A DNA stretch of 64,000 nucleotides from Ashinkailepas kermadecensis (Eukaryota > Arthropoda > Thecostraca > Neolepadidae): the NCBI GenBank assembly GCA_034440615.1, contig JAOTOM010005179.1:1291001-1355000 (forward strand), written 5' to 3'. Position 1 is the stretch's first letter. Every line of letters begins with the position of its first letter. Made by a program: the position numbers and the translations under genes. Shown piece after piece: positions 23,459 through 35,863 of this stretch. Below the pieces are notes generated by a model. The model did no database searches, had not been told where the DNA came from, and worked only from the letters and a program-made list of their open reading frames with translations.

Positions 23459-24891
23459 TCTTGTGATTAAGGTTGACAAATATCAAAATGGAAAGGGCAG
23501 GTTTGGCTCTGACTAAGGAACCGATAACTTGAAATGTTGTTTCATCGTGTACCATGGTGTACCCCATCATGTATGGTGCACCATGGAACGCTGCTGCAAG
23601 TTGCCGCGCATGCTTATTTGTGAATTTTTCTTATTTTACAGTACACAAAAATGAAATAGCTCGCCTTCATGAAGCAGGACTACCATATTTCGGGTAATCT
23701 CCTACCAGTGTACGAGTACTCCGCTCCGTCATTTTGATTTCGTTCATTCGTAGGTATGATCGTTTGTGAAACTGGAATCTAAGAATGTGGGCCAATTTTG
23801 CCGTACAATTCGTACTTTCGTAGTTTTTTTTAGCCCCGTGAAATAGGGCCTGGTTCACATTAAAGATTCCATTTTCACACAAATCAGAAATTACCACGTT
23901 TGATCGTTACGAAGCCAGTAACAGATACGGACTTCAAATGTGCAGCTTAGTATTTCTTCAATATATTAGGATACCAACAGTGTGCAATTTCTTACATTTT
24001 GACCCATAGGTCCGGGGTCAGATAAGTTCTAAGTGTTGACTTCACGTCAAAAACTTCTGAAATAGTTCCCGAAAACACCATTGTCTTGCACCTGAGGGAC
24101 GCAAAGTGCAGTTTTAGCGACAAATTTAACCCCAGACTCACTCGTGATCTGAAAACGGGTGTGTGAGGTCGGGCTGGGTCGATGGCCACGAATTACCTTG
24201 GAGCGGTCAGTGGCCTAGCTAAATTGTACATTTCTCACCGCACCCAGCATCGGCTGTTTGAGGATAAAAAGTGAGGTTTGCTTCCTAGAAGAAAGTTTGA
24301 CATGGTCTGTCTGATAATGGCATAGTTCAGTGGCCAGACACGACATTTGAAAATTTGCATACCGGTAGGTCAACAAAAGGATGTCAAAGGATGCTCCTTA
24401 GCTATACCAAGCAACGGCTGGCTTAGGCGCGTCATTTTTCCGTGGGCACAAATAAAACCTTAGGGGTTGCGCTGCCCCCACCCCCGATCCCGTGTACGAG
24501 CGAGGAACTGGGTTACGACCACATGTATGGCAATTTTCGAAAATACTGCGTGAAATTTCCAATTATAGGCAGTTTAGCAGCTAGCGTAAAAATCCAGATA
24601 AGCTTACCCAAACACAGTTTACTTAGCCGTTCTTGGGCGACGGGCATCGAGTACTTTTCTTCTTCTCAAGTTCTCCTCAAGTATGAAACCGGATGACTTG
24701 GACGATGCGCACTTTTTATTGTCATTTCGATATAACTTAGTTAGTATTATGGTCACGGAAAATCGCTTTAAAAACCAAATTCAATTCGGACCAAATCCCT
24801 GGAAGAGATGAGTACCTCGCTCAATTCCTACCACATTATCATTATCTCAGTGAGGTCCGTAGCATCGAGTGCGCGAATTACGATGCCAAGA
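23459..24891. other. Unique sequence, no gene seen
   Basis: AT-rich, with a small triplication of ACCATGGTG/CACCATGG words near 23550-23590. No exon or transposon was recognised. Confidence 0.4.
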
Positions 24892-25152
24892 GCGATGCAG
24901 TTACCCTGGCTGAAGGTTAACGATGCAGTTACCCTGGCTGGAGGGTCAGCGATGCAGTTACCCTGGCTGGAGAGTCAGCGATGCAGTTACCCAGGCTAGA
25001 GGGTCAGCGATGCAGTTATCCTAGATGGAGGGTCCAACGATGCAGCTATCCTGCTTAGAGGGTAAACGATGCATCCTGTTTAGAGGGTAAGCGATGCAGT
25101 TTCCCTGGCTAAAGGGTCAGCGAAGCAGTTGCCTTAGCTGGAGGGTCAGCGA
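24892..25152. repeat. Degenerate minisatellite, 29 bp unit, about 9 copies
   Basis: The unit AGCGATGCAGTTACCCTGG plus CTGGAGGGTC is well conserved in the first five copies and then increasingly diverged, with one copy deleted to GCATCCTGTTTAGAGGG near 25070. Confidence 0.93.
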
Positions 25153-25352
25153 GTGTTCTGGCTTCGACACACTGGCTGTTCAAATGATCTGTAGCTGAGT
25201 GATGACCAAAACTGTGCGTGAATCTAATGCGCTCAATGGAAAGAAATTACACTCCATTTGTATTTGTTAACATTAAAAGGAAAATCTGATGCTAGTGTTC
25301 CATCTCAGCCAATGCGCCATGCTATTAGATTAATGCTGATCTTATTTTAAGC

Positions 25353-25405
25353 CTTGGCTTGGTATATACCAAGCCAAGAAGGTTTGGTATATACCAAGCC
25401 TTCTT
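25353..25405. repeat. Two adjacent palindromes sharing TTGGTATATACCAA
   Basis: 25353-25378 is a perfect 26 bp palindrome with half-arm CTTGGCTTGGTAT. 25376-25405 is a 30 bp palindrome with half-arm AAGAAGGTTTGGTAT and one mismatched pair. They overlap by 3 bp and share the core TTGGTATATACCAA. Either could form a cruciform or bind a dimeric protein. Confidence 0.9.
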
Positions 25406-25976
25406 AAATTTCAAGATTTATCGAACCAATGGATTGATTACCTGTCTCTGTGACAGTTTGTAGCTTGCATCAACGCTGCAAAGCACTCACGTTTTTAAGG
25501 TGATACAGCATTTCCTTTGCATGAAAATCACTCGCGAGGTGAAAGGCAAGGCATGTGGTGTCTGGAATTTAGCACCGTGGCCAGACTCCAGGCCGAGTAA
25601 GAAACTTGATTGAGCGGAAGTTGGATGCATTATAATATTCTACCACCAAAACTGTGTGTGGCTGGGAGCGTATTGTTATCGGCATCAATGCACATTGTGA
25701 ACCTCTCACTTATTACCGGTTAATTAGCAAGCGTGCCCATTCTTCCCTAGGCAGAGGTGTCACTTTGTATACGCCAGGGGGGCACTCGGCCCCCTCAACC
25801 ATGGATTTGGCCCCCTGAATCAGACCGAAGCTTTACCAATGACAAGGACAACATATATGGAGGAGGAGATTGGTGCAAAAGGCACAAGACACGCTCACAA
25901 GCTGCACACTGGCACTCGCACGCGCACACATCCAGGAGCGTGCGCGTACGCTCACGCTCATTCACACATGTATACA
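25406..25976. other. Unique sequence, no gene seen
   Basis: Non-repetitive. A GGGGGGC/GGCCCCC-rich stretch at 25775-25815 resembles the ends of small DNA transposons, but I could not define an element. Confidence 0.35.
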
Positions 25977-26187
25977 CGCGTATGTACAGCTGAACAATGC
26001 TGCCGAGAGGGACGCGTGCTGTCCGTCACGCGTATGTACAGCTGAACAATGCTGCCGAGAGGGACGCGTGCTGTCCGTCACGCGTATGTACAGCTGAACA
26101 ATGCTGCCGAGAGGGACGCGTGCTGTCCGTCACGCGTATGTACAGCTGAACAATGCTGCCGAGAGGGACGCGTGCTGTCCGTCACGC
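25977..26187. repeat. Minisatellite, 52 bp x 4, almost perfect
   Basis: Units starting CGCGTATGTACAGCTGAAC at 25977, 26029, 26081 and 26133 are essentially identical and end GCGTGCTGTCCGTCA. The lack of differences implies a young array. Confidence 0.97.
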
Positions 26188-26456
26188 TTTGCACGGGTTG
26201 CTGACCACCGTTGCGCATCAAATGGAGGAAAGAAAACGGATCCGAAAAGTGCCAGTATTTTGCAAATCAAGCGCATGTATGTTGATATCCTTTCAGGGCC
26301 TGTGGGCGTGCACGAGATGAAAAGGGCCTTCGAAATACCTTTAAGCATCAAAAAGATTACTTGGCCCCCACGATCAATTTCACGAAGTGATAACCATGTC
26401 CCTAGGGTTTGAACTTGTAGTGCCAAAGCCGTGCACAAGTTCGCTGCATGACATTG

Positions 26457-26516
26457 AACTCCTCTTCGAGGAGTTTGGTTTCAGGAATCATGCATTGAAC
26501 TCCTCTTTGAGGAGTT
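26457..26516. repeat. Tandem pair of 8 bp hairpins
   Basis: AACTCCTC pairs with GAGGAGTT around a TTC loop at 26457-26475, and the same arms flank a TTT loop at 26498-26516. They sit in a 41 bp direct duplication that starts CATTGAACTCC. The loop differs while both arms are intact. Confidence 0.85.
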
Positions 26517-26805
26517 GGGTTTCAGAAATAATTCCGAGATTCGTGCTTAACCCATGGGTGTTTCCACGGACATTGGATGCGGTAGAGGAGACGAGATGAG
26601 CTTTACATCGACTTCTTTAACCCGACATTGACCGGCCTCCTCAGTCGCACACCACTGACCAGGGATGGAAAATATGTCCCCTTGCTTATATCAAGAACGG
26701 CTGTGCTGATTTTTAAGATTGAAGCTGGAATCAATAGCAACATGGAGTGCGATTTCAGAGCACTTGAAACAATTTGTTTTCTTCAGTTCGTGTTTAGGCC
26801 ACAGG

Positions 26806-27142
26806 TCAAGGTGAAAGCTGTAAAATGTGAAGCAATTGAATATGCGACTCGCACGGCAACATATCGGATTCAAAGGTGTATGTCATGGTGTAAAATCATT
26901 GCACACGGATTAAGCATGCTGCATAAGGAGGTACCTGATATAAAGTGTGCAGCAACAGGCCGCAGGTCAAGGTCAAGTACAGTTCAGATGAGAGCTTAAA
27001 TATCGGTCATTGCTTCTCCTAGTTAAGCCATCTAAATGTGAAGTGGGAGTACTTAGCCGTAATTTCGAGCATCATACACATGAGCAAACGCCGTTGTTTG
27101 TTCATAAGCCATGTAAGGTCAAGGTCAAGTGACCATGACCTT
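26806..27142. promoter_or_regulatory. Group of FTZ-F1/SF-1-type nuclear receptor motifs
   Basis: TCAAGGTGA lies at 26806-26814, TCAAGGTCA at 26967-26975 and TCAAGGTCA at 27119-27127, followed by an inverted TGACCTT at 27136-27142. TCAAGGTCA is the monomer consensus for FTZ-F1/SF-1 receptors. Spacing is 161 and 152 bp and the flanks are faintly similar, so the sites may also be parts of an old degenerate repeat. Function is inferred only. Confidence 0.35.
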
Positions 27143-27572
27143 AGTGGTGAATAAGCGGATGGATGCACTCTCATGGCTTGCACAGGAAAGCCAGACTATT
27201 CAGTTGGTGTGTGCTATTCACATGTGCTACAGGCATCTGCTATGTAGGCAGCTGTAGAGATGTTACCTGATAACGTTAAGGGGAGGGGAAGGAAGTTCAA
27301 TGTCGTATCAGGTCGTATGAAAAATGCACAGCTGGAAAACTAGTGGGCCGATTTGAAGGAACAAAACCGCATTCAACAGCTCTGTAGCATACGATCTTAT
27401 AACAACTGCAGTGACCATAGCATAATATCGTTTATTTACTGGATATGCATGTAAGTATATATACATTACACAACATGTGTGTACCAAACATAAAATGCAT
27501 TCAAACAGCAAACAACACAAATGTGTGACACCGCTCACATGAGACATGTCAGGCGCATACATCCGGTCTGAG

Positions 27573-27749
27573 AAGTGGCGCAGCCAAGGATTTTCTGAAC
27601 GGGGGGGGGGGGGGTGGCGACCCCAAGAAACCTGATTTGATGGACAACGATTTCGGTGCGTGAAGCCCGCCAAAAATTTCTGGCAAGTTCTTGTTCGATG
27701 AAGTGTACTTTTAGGGGGACCCCTCCCATCCCCCCGGCCTGCGCCTTCG
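27573..27749. mobile_element. Small inverted-repeat transposon (MITE), copy 1
   Basis: The left end AGTGGCGCAGCCAAGGATTT and right end CGGCCTGCGCCTTCG are imperfect inverted repeats sharing GGCGCAG-CC. The interior carries a run of 14 or more G followed by a C-rich partner near the right end. Two related elements occur at 44483 and 56886. The CAGTGGCG-like terminus resembles hAT-superfamily ends; no transposase is encoded. Confidence 0.6.
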
Positions 27750-28020
27750 GATCTAAGGCCCTTGCACAAACCGCACACATGAGAACAGCGGCGCTTGTAA
27801 TCGGCTGGCGAATCAGCTCCGCTACGCAGGCCGCGCAGCGACCCCTGGAGCCGCCACTGGCACTGCTGACACCCCTAACACCACTGACACCATTGACACA
27901 CCACCACTGACATCACCGCCGCACCGCACCGCATCACAAAACGGTCGTCCCACTGCCGCTGTCCCGCTGCAGCCAAGGCGCGGCGGCTGGGGAGCGCCAC
28001 GGCGCCCTAACGTGGTATGC
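27750..28020. other. GC-rich stretch with CACTGACAC-type repeats
   Basis: Near 27855-27915 the words CACTGACACC and CACTGACAT recur imperfectly. The rest is GC-rich unique sequence without a recognisable exon. Confidence 0.4.
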
Positions 28021-31000
28021 ACTGCGGTACATTTCAGGCCATAACTCATCATTTCTAGAGATAACTGCTTATAATTTGGCACACACATTCTTCATAGTCA
28101 TGTCTGTGATAAATCGTTTCATTTTTGTCCTCGAAATTTTGAATATAAGGATAAAAGCATTGAGACTGCTTTTCTATGAATATTTTTTACTTTGACATGC
28201 TGACATTGGAAAGTGAACGATTAAAACAAAACAAGAACATCACATGCTACTTAGATACTAATGTTCTCTCAATTGCCCTTTACCGACATCAAATATCTTC
28301 ATTCGTTCGGTTTCTATGCAAATTTGCGTGCATCGATGCGTTTTTGTCTTAAATCCGCTTACATGACGTAACTCTGACGTCACTCACGCCTGACCTATAA
28401 TAAGCTTGTAGTTTTCTTTGGCAAGAGGCGTATAATTGATCATTTGACAGGTATCGAACAATTCGTTCAGGTATCTCAACGTGTTTTCACGTTATCGCGA
28501 ATATTCGACAGGGGGTCAATTTGACCCCCCCCCGGCCAATGCCGAGTTAACGCAACGTCATCAGGCCGGTTCACGCCGGCAAATTGTCAGCGTTTTGGGA
28601 ACGAAACGTGAGCGGAACGTAATGATTTCGTAAGCCTAGCATAATGATGGCGAACAGTTTCGCGGCGCTTAATCGGAAACAGTGCGAACCGGCGCATTTT
28701 GACCCGCATATAACACTCGTAAAACGATTGCTTTCCGAACTGGAAGCCAATGGTGGATGAAACCATTAAACACAATAACGTCATGCTACCATGAGACCCA
28801 CTTCAAGTGAGGGGCGATTTATGATTTCGGACTTCATGCGCCCCCTAAGGAATATGATTCTTACTTATTTTCATCACAAATCGACGATCGTTTCATCTAG
28901 CGCAAGTGCATCTTCTAAAGCATAACAATTCGAAATGCTACCTAGCTAGAAGTAAAAATTGAAGTGCTATCCAACTGGAACTTTAACTGGAAATATGTCG
29001 TAACCGGCCAGACATGGTCCAATTTGTTGCCTTGTATGTTGCTCTAACGATGCGGCGACAAATATGTTGATATGATACCAGCAGGACGCCATTCGTGCTT
29101 TGTTATTACGGAAATGACTGTGGCATGAGGCGATCATTGCACTCGCTGCCCTGGAGCACAGCACAACTATATCTGCTGGTGTGCGTGCACCCATGTCAGC
29201 TATTGTGAGTATCACAACGCACATCAGGAGCTCCGAATTACACCATAGGGGCCAAATGAAGCCAAAAAGGCTTAGACCACAACGGATTGGTTATGATGGT
29301 TGATTGTCGCACCTGGGATTATCCTTCAGTTTTCACGTCTAGCCGATTAGACATGTAACCGGTTTTCCGTAAATCGTCCTCGATGAATGTTTGCTAGACG
29401 GATCATGTGGCCAGACTGCTTCTAAATCTGATCGACAAGCAACGGAAAATAATGAAATGTGGTCGGCAACCATCACGTGCATGTGGCGTGAAAGAAGTTT
29501 AACGATCCAGTACGACTTGGGAGACGGCTTCTTTTTACATGAGTACATCCATGCAATTGAAACAAAACTGTTAGGTCGACAGATTTACAGTAGCAGCAAT
29601 GGTCAACTACAAGGCTGGACATGTCAAGATATCCTTGGATTGAGGCAGTTTTGATTTGCCTGACATTATCACTGTGATCTATTTGAAGCAGTCAATGCCG
29701 AAGGAAGTGCAATGATGATTAGCGTAACGGCACAGAAGATACTTTCAACATAAAGTATTTGATTCCTTATAATACAAGGCGCGTATCTCAGGCTCCACCG
29801 TGACGAACAATACACACGCAATGCTACACGAAATCCTATCACTTCTGGATTCTGGTAAAATCGTGCGACTTGTAACTTGGAACTATCGAATACCTGAACG
29901 GACAACATAGCGCATCGAATGGAGCTCTAGCGTGGGCTGTAGAATCATCTACCCGCAAATAAAGTACACTAGCTTCCACAACGATTACAGCTCTAGCTTC
30001 TACAAAATTACGCAATGCAAATAATACGTATAAGTTCCTTACTCTAAAGATGTGCGCACACCCAGCGAATACCCATGGTTTGACTAATGATAGATGCTCA
30101 TGAGATTTTATGTGGATAAAGGTGTCGCAACAAATAGCCCCGGAAGCCCGAGGTAAGCCATGCGTGTCTTGCACATAGTTGTGCTGTCTTCTTGGAAGGG
30201 GTTATGTCTCAGTTCGTTCTAAGGCCGAATGTATCCTTGTTCGTTACTTAGAGAAGGTGATTAAAATTGTGGCGCACAGATTTGTTTCTCGCCGGTGCAA
30301 TATTCAAATGAAATAACGCGTACGATATGTACTTCCACGAACATATCAAGGGTTGTGCAATACTGGACAGCCCAGTATTGCTTTGTGGAAGAGTGGCAGT
30401 CAACGCCAGTCAGCTCAGTCAGTCCCCTCCTTCCCAAACAACACGCCCTCACAACTGAGCAGGCAGATCATGGCACGACGCGTTCGTGCTCAGGTTCCAT
30501 TCCCATTGCACGTATATTCTGTTTTCTTCTAAAAACACTTTGCAACAATATAGACGACGTATTGAATCATTCCATCAGTTGCTTAGCTTCAAATGATTTC
30601 GGCTTGCCACATAGAACATCACGCACGGACTCAAGATGCTAAGCCAGGCGGAGCCTGCTTTTTATCATTTTCCAGTCACTTAACATCACAGAAACGCAAA
30701 GTTGCCTGAAGTAAATCGGTGTGGGACGACTGAATCGGCGCTTAGAGTTGTAGCTCTTTCATATATTTGAAGAAAGTAACTACCCATTCCTTGCTACATT
30801 CCTGTGACGAAACTTGGTGTTCGCTTTAGCAACACGTTCGCCCATCTATGTCCAATTAAATCAGCAGCGGATCATACCGATCATGAACACTTGATATGCC
30901 ATTATTGTGCCGCTATTCTTATTTCGCGACTCTCGACAAATATGTATGCCTTCCAAGCAACCCTGTGCTCCACGAGATATTTGGTTCTGTTTACCTCCGT

Positions 31001-31052
31001 TGTGTATTCGACGCTTTGTTTCTCATCTCGGAGGCCATCACCTAGGAGAGCC
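28021..31052. other. Long unique AT-rich stretch, no gene seen
   Basis: Three kilobases of ordinary non-repetitive sequence, the longest repeat-free interval in the window. At 29631-29640 one frame reads TAT CCT TGG ATT (YPWI), but the context does not match a Hox hexapeptide exon. No exon was supported. Confidence 0.4.
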
Positions 31053-32497
31053 GATGGAAGTGGCGAGGTGCTGGTGTCCCATGGCAGCTACACAATGGCG
31101 AGGTGCTGGCGTCCCATGGCAGCTACACAATGGCGAGGTGCTGGCGTCCCATGGCAGCTACACAATGGCGAGGTGCTGGCGTCCCATGGCAGCTACACAA
31201 TGGTGACGTGCTGGTGTCCCATGGCAGCTACACAATGGCGAGGTACTGGCGTACCATGGCAGCTACACAATGGCGAGGTGCTGGCGTCCCATGGCAGCTA
31301 CACAATGGTGACGTGCTGGTGTCCCATGGAAGCTATACAATGGCGAGGTGCTGGCGTCCCATGGCAGCTACACAATGGCGAGGTCTTGGCGTCCAATGGC
31401 AGCTGGCCATGGACTTACAATGGCGAGGTACTGGCGTACCATGGCAGCTACACAATGGTGACGTGCTGGTGTCCCATGGAAGCTATACAATGGCGAGGTA
31501 CTGGCGTACCATGGCAGCTACACAATGGCGAGGTGCTGGCGTCCCATGGCAGCTACACAATGGCGAGGTGCTGGTGTCCCATGGCAGCTATACAATGGCG
31601 AGGTACTGGCGTACCATGGCAGCTATACAATGGCGAGGTACTGGTGTACCATGGCAGCTATACAATGGCGAGGTACTGGCGTACCATGGCAGCTATACAA
31701 CGGTGACGTGCTGGTGTCCCATGGGAACCTATACAATGGCGAGGTACTGGCGTACCATGGCAGCTACACAATGGTGACGTGCTGGTGTCCCATGGAAGCT
31801 ATACAATGGCGTCCTATGGCAGCTACACAATGGTGACGTGCTGGTGTCCCATGGAAGCTATACAATGGCGAGGTACTGGCGTACCATGACAGCTATACAA
31901 TGGCGAGGTACTGGTGTACCATGGCAGCTATACAATGGCGAGGTACTGGCGTACCATGGCAGCTATACAACGGTGACGTGCTGGTGTCCCATGGCAGCTA
32001 TACAATGGCGAGGTGCTGGCGTCCCATGGCAGCTACACAATGGTGACGTGCTGGTGTCCCATGGAAGCTATACAATGGCGAGGTACTGGCGTACCATGGC
32101 AGCTACACAATGGCGAGGTGCTGGTGTCCCATGGCAGCTACACAATGGTGACGTGCTGGCGTCCCATGGCAGCTATACAATGGCGAGGTACTGGCGTACC
32201 ATGGCAGCTATACAACGGTGACGTGCTGGTGTCCCATGGCAGCTATACAATGGCGAGGTGCTGGTGTCCCATGGCAGCTACACAATGGCGAGGTACTGGT
32301 GTACCATGGCAGCTATACAATGGCGAGGTACTGGCGTACCATGGCAGCTATACAATGGCGAGGTGCTGGCGTACCATGGCAGCTATACAATGGCGAGGCA
32401 CTGGTGTACCATGGCAGCTATACAATGGCGAGGTACTGGTGTACCATGGCAGCTATACAATGGCGAGGCACTGGCGTACAATGGCAGCTATACAATG
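31053..32497. repeat. Minisatellite, 36 bp unit, about 40 copies
   Basis: The unit is ATGGCAGCTACACAATGGCG then AGGTGCTGGCGTCCC. Three main variants exist: GGTGCTGGCGTCCC, GGTACTGGCGTACC and GACGTGCTGGTGTCCC, together with CTACAC/CTATAC. The G-to-A and C-to-A changes of the second variant nearly always occur together. Units are a multiple of 3 long, giving open frames up to 300 codons. Confidence 0.97.
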
Positions 32498-33084
32498 CAA
32501 GACGGTGTGACATTCAAGTAGCTTGGTTTTCTCTAAGATGAACACACGTTCACAAAAGGCTAGAGTAAAACCGGGAGAACGGTGAATCCACGTCCCGTCC
32601 CGCACATCCCCACCTGGAAGCCCCATGCAATTTTGAGAGCATGGATGGGAGGGAGCTGACGGTTCTCAATAGAGGTGGCAAAAGTGAGGACAAAAGCCTG
32701 GTCAGAAACCCGTTAGTGTCGGCGTGCTTTTTGATAAGCTTTTGACGTGAATACTGGGTTTTTGATGGATTTTGCTAGCTCTTTGCAAGGTGTCAGAACA
32801 AAACAAAAACATCAATACGTATGCCAAATATACTGACCATGATTATCATATTTTGAAGCAGGTGAATACGGACGCAAAGCAAATTTCGTGTTATCCATGA
32901 CACCACGCAAGATGCCTGTTGCTATGGGGATTACACTTCGTGGATCTTCCTTGTTCACATTTACCACACCACAGCCGCCTCTAAAGATCTATGGCCGCTA
33001 GTGTCAGCCAAGGTAGATTTGCAAAGCGCCACATTGTTGCCGCAAACATTGTTCCAGAAAATATCAGTCAATACATCAGTAAAT
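32498..33084. other. Unique sequence, no gene seen
   Basis: Non-repetitive DNA between two arrays with nothing recognisable. Confidence 0.4.
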
Positions 33085-33690
33085 CTAGCGCAGCAAATGC
33101 ACCGCCCACTAGGCCAATCGCTCCTTCTTAAACGTCCATCAAGCGCAGCAAATGCGCTCCCACTAGGCCATTCGCTCGTCCTTAAACTTCCCCCAAGTGC
33201 AGCAAATGGCCACCCACTAGATCATTTGCTCCTCCTTAAATGTCCCCAAAGCGCAGCAATTGCACTACCTTCTAGATCACCGGCTCCTCCTTAAACGTCC
33301 CCCAGACGCAACAAATACGCTGCCCATTCAGTCACTCGCTCCCCCTTAAACGTGTACCAGGCGCAACAAATGCGCTGACCAATAGATCATTCGCTCCTTC
33401 TTAAACGTCCCCTAGGCGCAAGTAACGTACTACCAGTAGGTCACTCGCTCCTCCTTAAAAGTTCCCTAGGCGCAACAAACATACTACCCACTATGTCACC
33501 AGCTCTTCCTTAAACGTTCCCCAGGCGCAACAAACATACTACCCACTAGGTCACTCGCTCCTCCTTAAACGTTCCCCAGGCGCAACAATCGTACTACCCA
33601 CTAAGTCACTCGCTCCTCCTTAAACGTTCCCCAGGCGCAACAAATGCGCTACCCACTGGGTCAACGGCTCCTCCATAAACGTCACCAGAC
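33085..33690. repeat. Diverged minisatellite, about 55 bp unit, 11 copies
   Basis: Units contain CCCACTAGGTCACTCGCTCC, TCCTTAAACGTTCCCC and AGGCGCAACAAATGCG. Divergence between copies is higher at the left end, and the copies around 33480-33640 are the most alike. Confidence 0.93.
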
Positions 33691-35029
33691 TCAAAACACT
33701 GAGGTCGACCGGCGCATGCCCCAACTGCGTCAAAACCATCAACACCAACAACACCGGCGGCCTATTTGTGCACGCTGATGTACGTCGCGTTATAGATGAC
33801 CATGTCGATGGGCCTAATCAATCGCGCTGTGAATCCCGCCGATACCTGTCGGTCGGGGCAGAGCTAATCCAACTCACTTGCTTCATTTCCAAGCCAGAAT
33901 TTCATCAGGCTGTGTATTAACGACCATACCGCTGAACTTGGCGGCAATTTTCTCGCAGCCTCACATGAGGTGGTAATATGACGTCACGGCCGCATCAGCC
34001 GAGCACCCGACACGGTGACCTTCCGTCCAACGAGCGATCGGCACGTGATCTGCGGGCGGTAGGGCCGCCACGACAGCGGCCGCCGCCGCCCACAGTCGCG
34101 CACTGTTTGTTTTCTCGATGGGGGTCCCGAAACACACCGGCACGTCTGCCCCGGCCCGGTTTATAAACAGGCATCGTGCTGTGGCGGTGCCGGTGCCGGT
34201 GCCGGTGCCGGTGCCGACGAAACATGCTCACGGCTGGCGCTGGCACTCGTCCGACTCGGCTAACTCCTTCTAAATTTAGGCCGTTCGATGCCGTTGTAGA
34301 GCTCAGCCGGACCAATGCGACGTTCCCAGGCGATCACAGGCGCCGGTTGTGTCTGTTTTGGACGCGTCACCTGAAATTGTGCGGCAACACGGACGAAAAA
34401 TCGCATCGCATGGCCCAGCCGGTAACCATGTCTCGCCTGGCCTAGCCAGTAGCCACGCATCGCTCTCGGCGCGGCCACAAAACGGCTCTATTTGTGACGC
34501 CGGCCGTCCGGCAGACGACACTCGGCACGGGCCGACCGGCACCCGCAGAGACGGACGACGCAACACCTCTCATAAAGCTGGCCGGACACCGGCGGCTGCT
34601 ACACACCTTTGTCGGACGTAACGAACGGCCCGGCCACCGTCGCACTCGGCCGTAAATCGGCCGCCGCCGCCGCGCCGCTCACTAGTGCATTCTAATGAGC
34701 ACTAATTGATTTTACATAAGAACTGGCGAAAAAAGCGGCCATAACTTAGGCGTTGGGCGGGAAGTCGCACACAAAGAGTTTATGGGCGCCACCGGACGGC
34801 CGCCGCCGGTCGGTTGTCGCCCTGTAATGGGATTTCGATGGGCGACAGGCCGTATCGAGACGCAGATGGTGACTGTCGATGAGATACCACCTGTCTCGGG
34901 CTGACTGGTCCGGTAGATCCCGGTCCGATACACCAGGGCCGGCCGAGCTGCACGTCCACCATGTGAATACTCAGCGGCGCCGGCCGGCCCGACAGCCGGT
35001 ACTACAACTTGTAGTTCAACAGCCAGTGC
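33691..35029. other. GC-rich unique island
   Basis: Mostly unique GC-rich DNA that includes a (GGTGCC)n tract at 34184-34216, annotated separately. A TTTATAAA at 34160-34167 could be a TATA-like element but no start site or exon can be supported. Overlapping open frames on both strands reflect low stop density in GC-rich DNA. It abuts the 36 bp array at 35030. Confidence 0.35.
34184..34216. repeat. Hexanucleotide (GGTGCC) tract
   Basis: About five uninterrupted GGTGCC units. Confidence 0.95.
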
Positions 35030-35781
35030 GCTACAGCAGCTGCAGTTCAAAGAGCACCGACAGCGCTACAGCAGATGCAGTTCAGACGCGGACCGACAGC
35101 GCTACAGCAGACGCAGTTCAGACGCGGACCGACAGCGCTACAGCAGATGCAGTTCAGACGCGGACCGACAGCGCTACAGCAGATGCAGTTCAGACGCGGA
35201 CCGACAGCGCTACAGCAGACGCAGTTCAGACGCGGACCGACAGCGCTACAGCAGATGCAGTTCAGACGCGGACCGACAGCGCTACAGCAGATGCAGTTCA
35301 GACGCGGACCGACAGCGCTACAGCAGACGCGGACCGACAGCGCTACAGCAGATGCAGTTCAGACGCGGACCGACAGCGCTACGCAGACGCGGACCGACAG
35401 CGCTACAGCAGATGCAGTTCAGACGCGGACCGACAGCGCTACAGCAGACGCGGACCGACAGCGCTACGCAGATGCGTTCGACGCGGACCGACAGCGCTAC
35501 AGCAGCTGCAGTTCAAACGAGCACCGACAGCGCTACAGCAGATGCAGTTCAGACGCGGACCGACAGCGCTACAGCAGCTGCAGTTCAAACGAGCACCGAC
35601 AGCGCTACAGCAGATGCAGTTCAGACGCGGACCGACAGCGCTACAGCAGCTGTTCAAACAGCACCGACAGCGCTACAGCAGATGCAGTTCAGACGCGGAC
35701 CGACAGCGCTACAGCAGACGCAGTTCAGACGCGGACCGACAGCGCTACAGCAGACGCGGACCGACAGCGCTACAGCAGATG
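35030..35781. repeat. Minisatellite, 36 bp unit, about 21 copies with internal deletions
   Basis: The unit is GCTACAGCAGATGCAGTTCA then GACGCGGACCGACAGC. Variants have CAGACGCAG or CAGCTGCAG, AAACGAGCACC for GACGCGGACC, or lack the ATGCAGTTCAG part entirely (for example near 35315 and 35385). The multiple-of-3 unit yields open frames of up to 301 codons rich in TDSATADAV; no protein is inferred. Confidence 0.97.
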
Positions 35782-35823
35782 TAGATTTGCTCATCCATTT
35801 ATAGCGCGCTGGTTAGCCTGACG

Positions 35824-35863
35824 TATTGTTTGTTTGTGTGTTTGTTTGTGTTTGTTTGTGAAG
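35824..35863. repeat. (TTTG)n-like tract
   Basis: Imperfect TTTG/TGTTTG repeats directly after the 36 bp array. Confidence 0.9.

Larger units (their letters stand above)
26188..27572. other. Unique sequence with hairpins and nuclear-receptor-type motifs
   Basis: Holds the two hairpins at 26457-26516 and the TCAAGGTCA-type motif group at 26806-27142, annotated separately. Open frames up to 123 codons have no recognisable domain. Confidence 0.4.

Noticed and set aside
26628..26999. Possible 123-codon gene
   Set aside because: No recognised domain, no splice or start context, composition like the surrounding intron-type DNA.
29631..29640. YPWM-like hexapeptide of a Hox first exon (YPWI)
   Set aside because: The motif lacks Met and the following residues do not match the KRVHLG context; no donor site follows.
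30804..32541. Open frames of 100-300 codons rich in MAATQWRG
   Set aside because: A 36 bp minisatellite in three frames; no conserved domain and no gene context.
34879..35821. TDSATADAVQTR-type repeat protein
   Set aside because: A 36 bp minisatellite with frame-shifting deletions between units; neighbouring frames are equally open.
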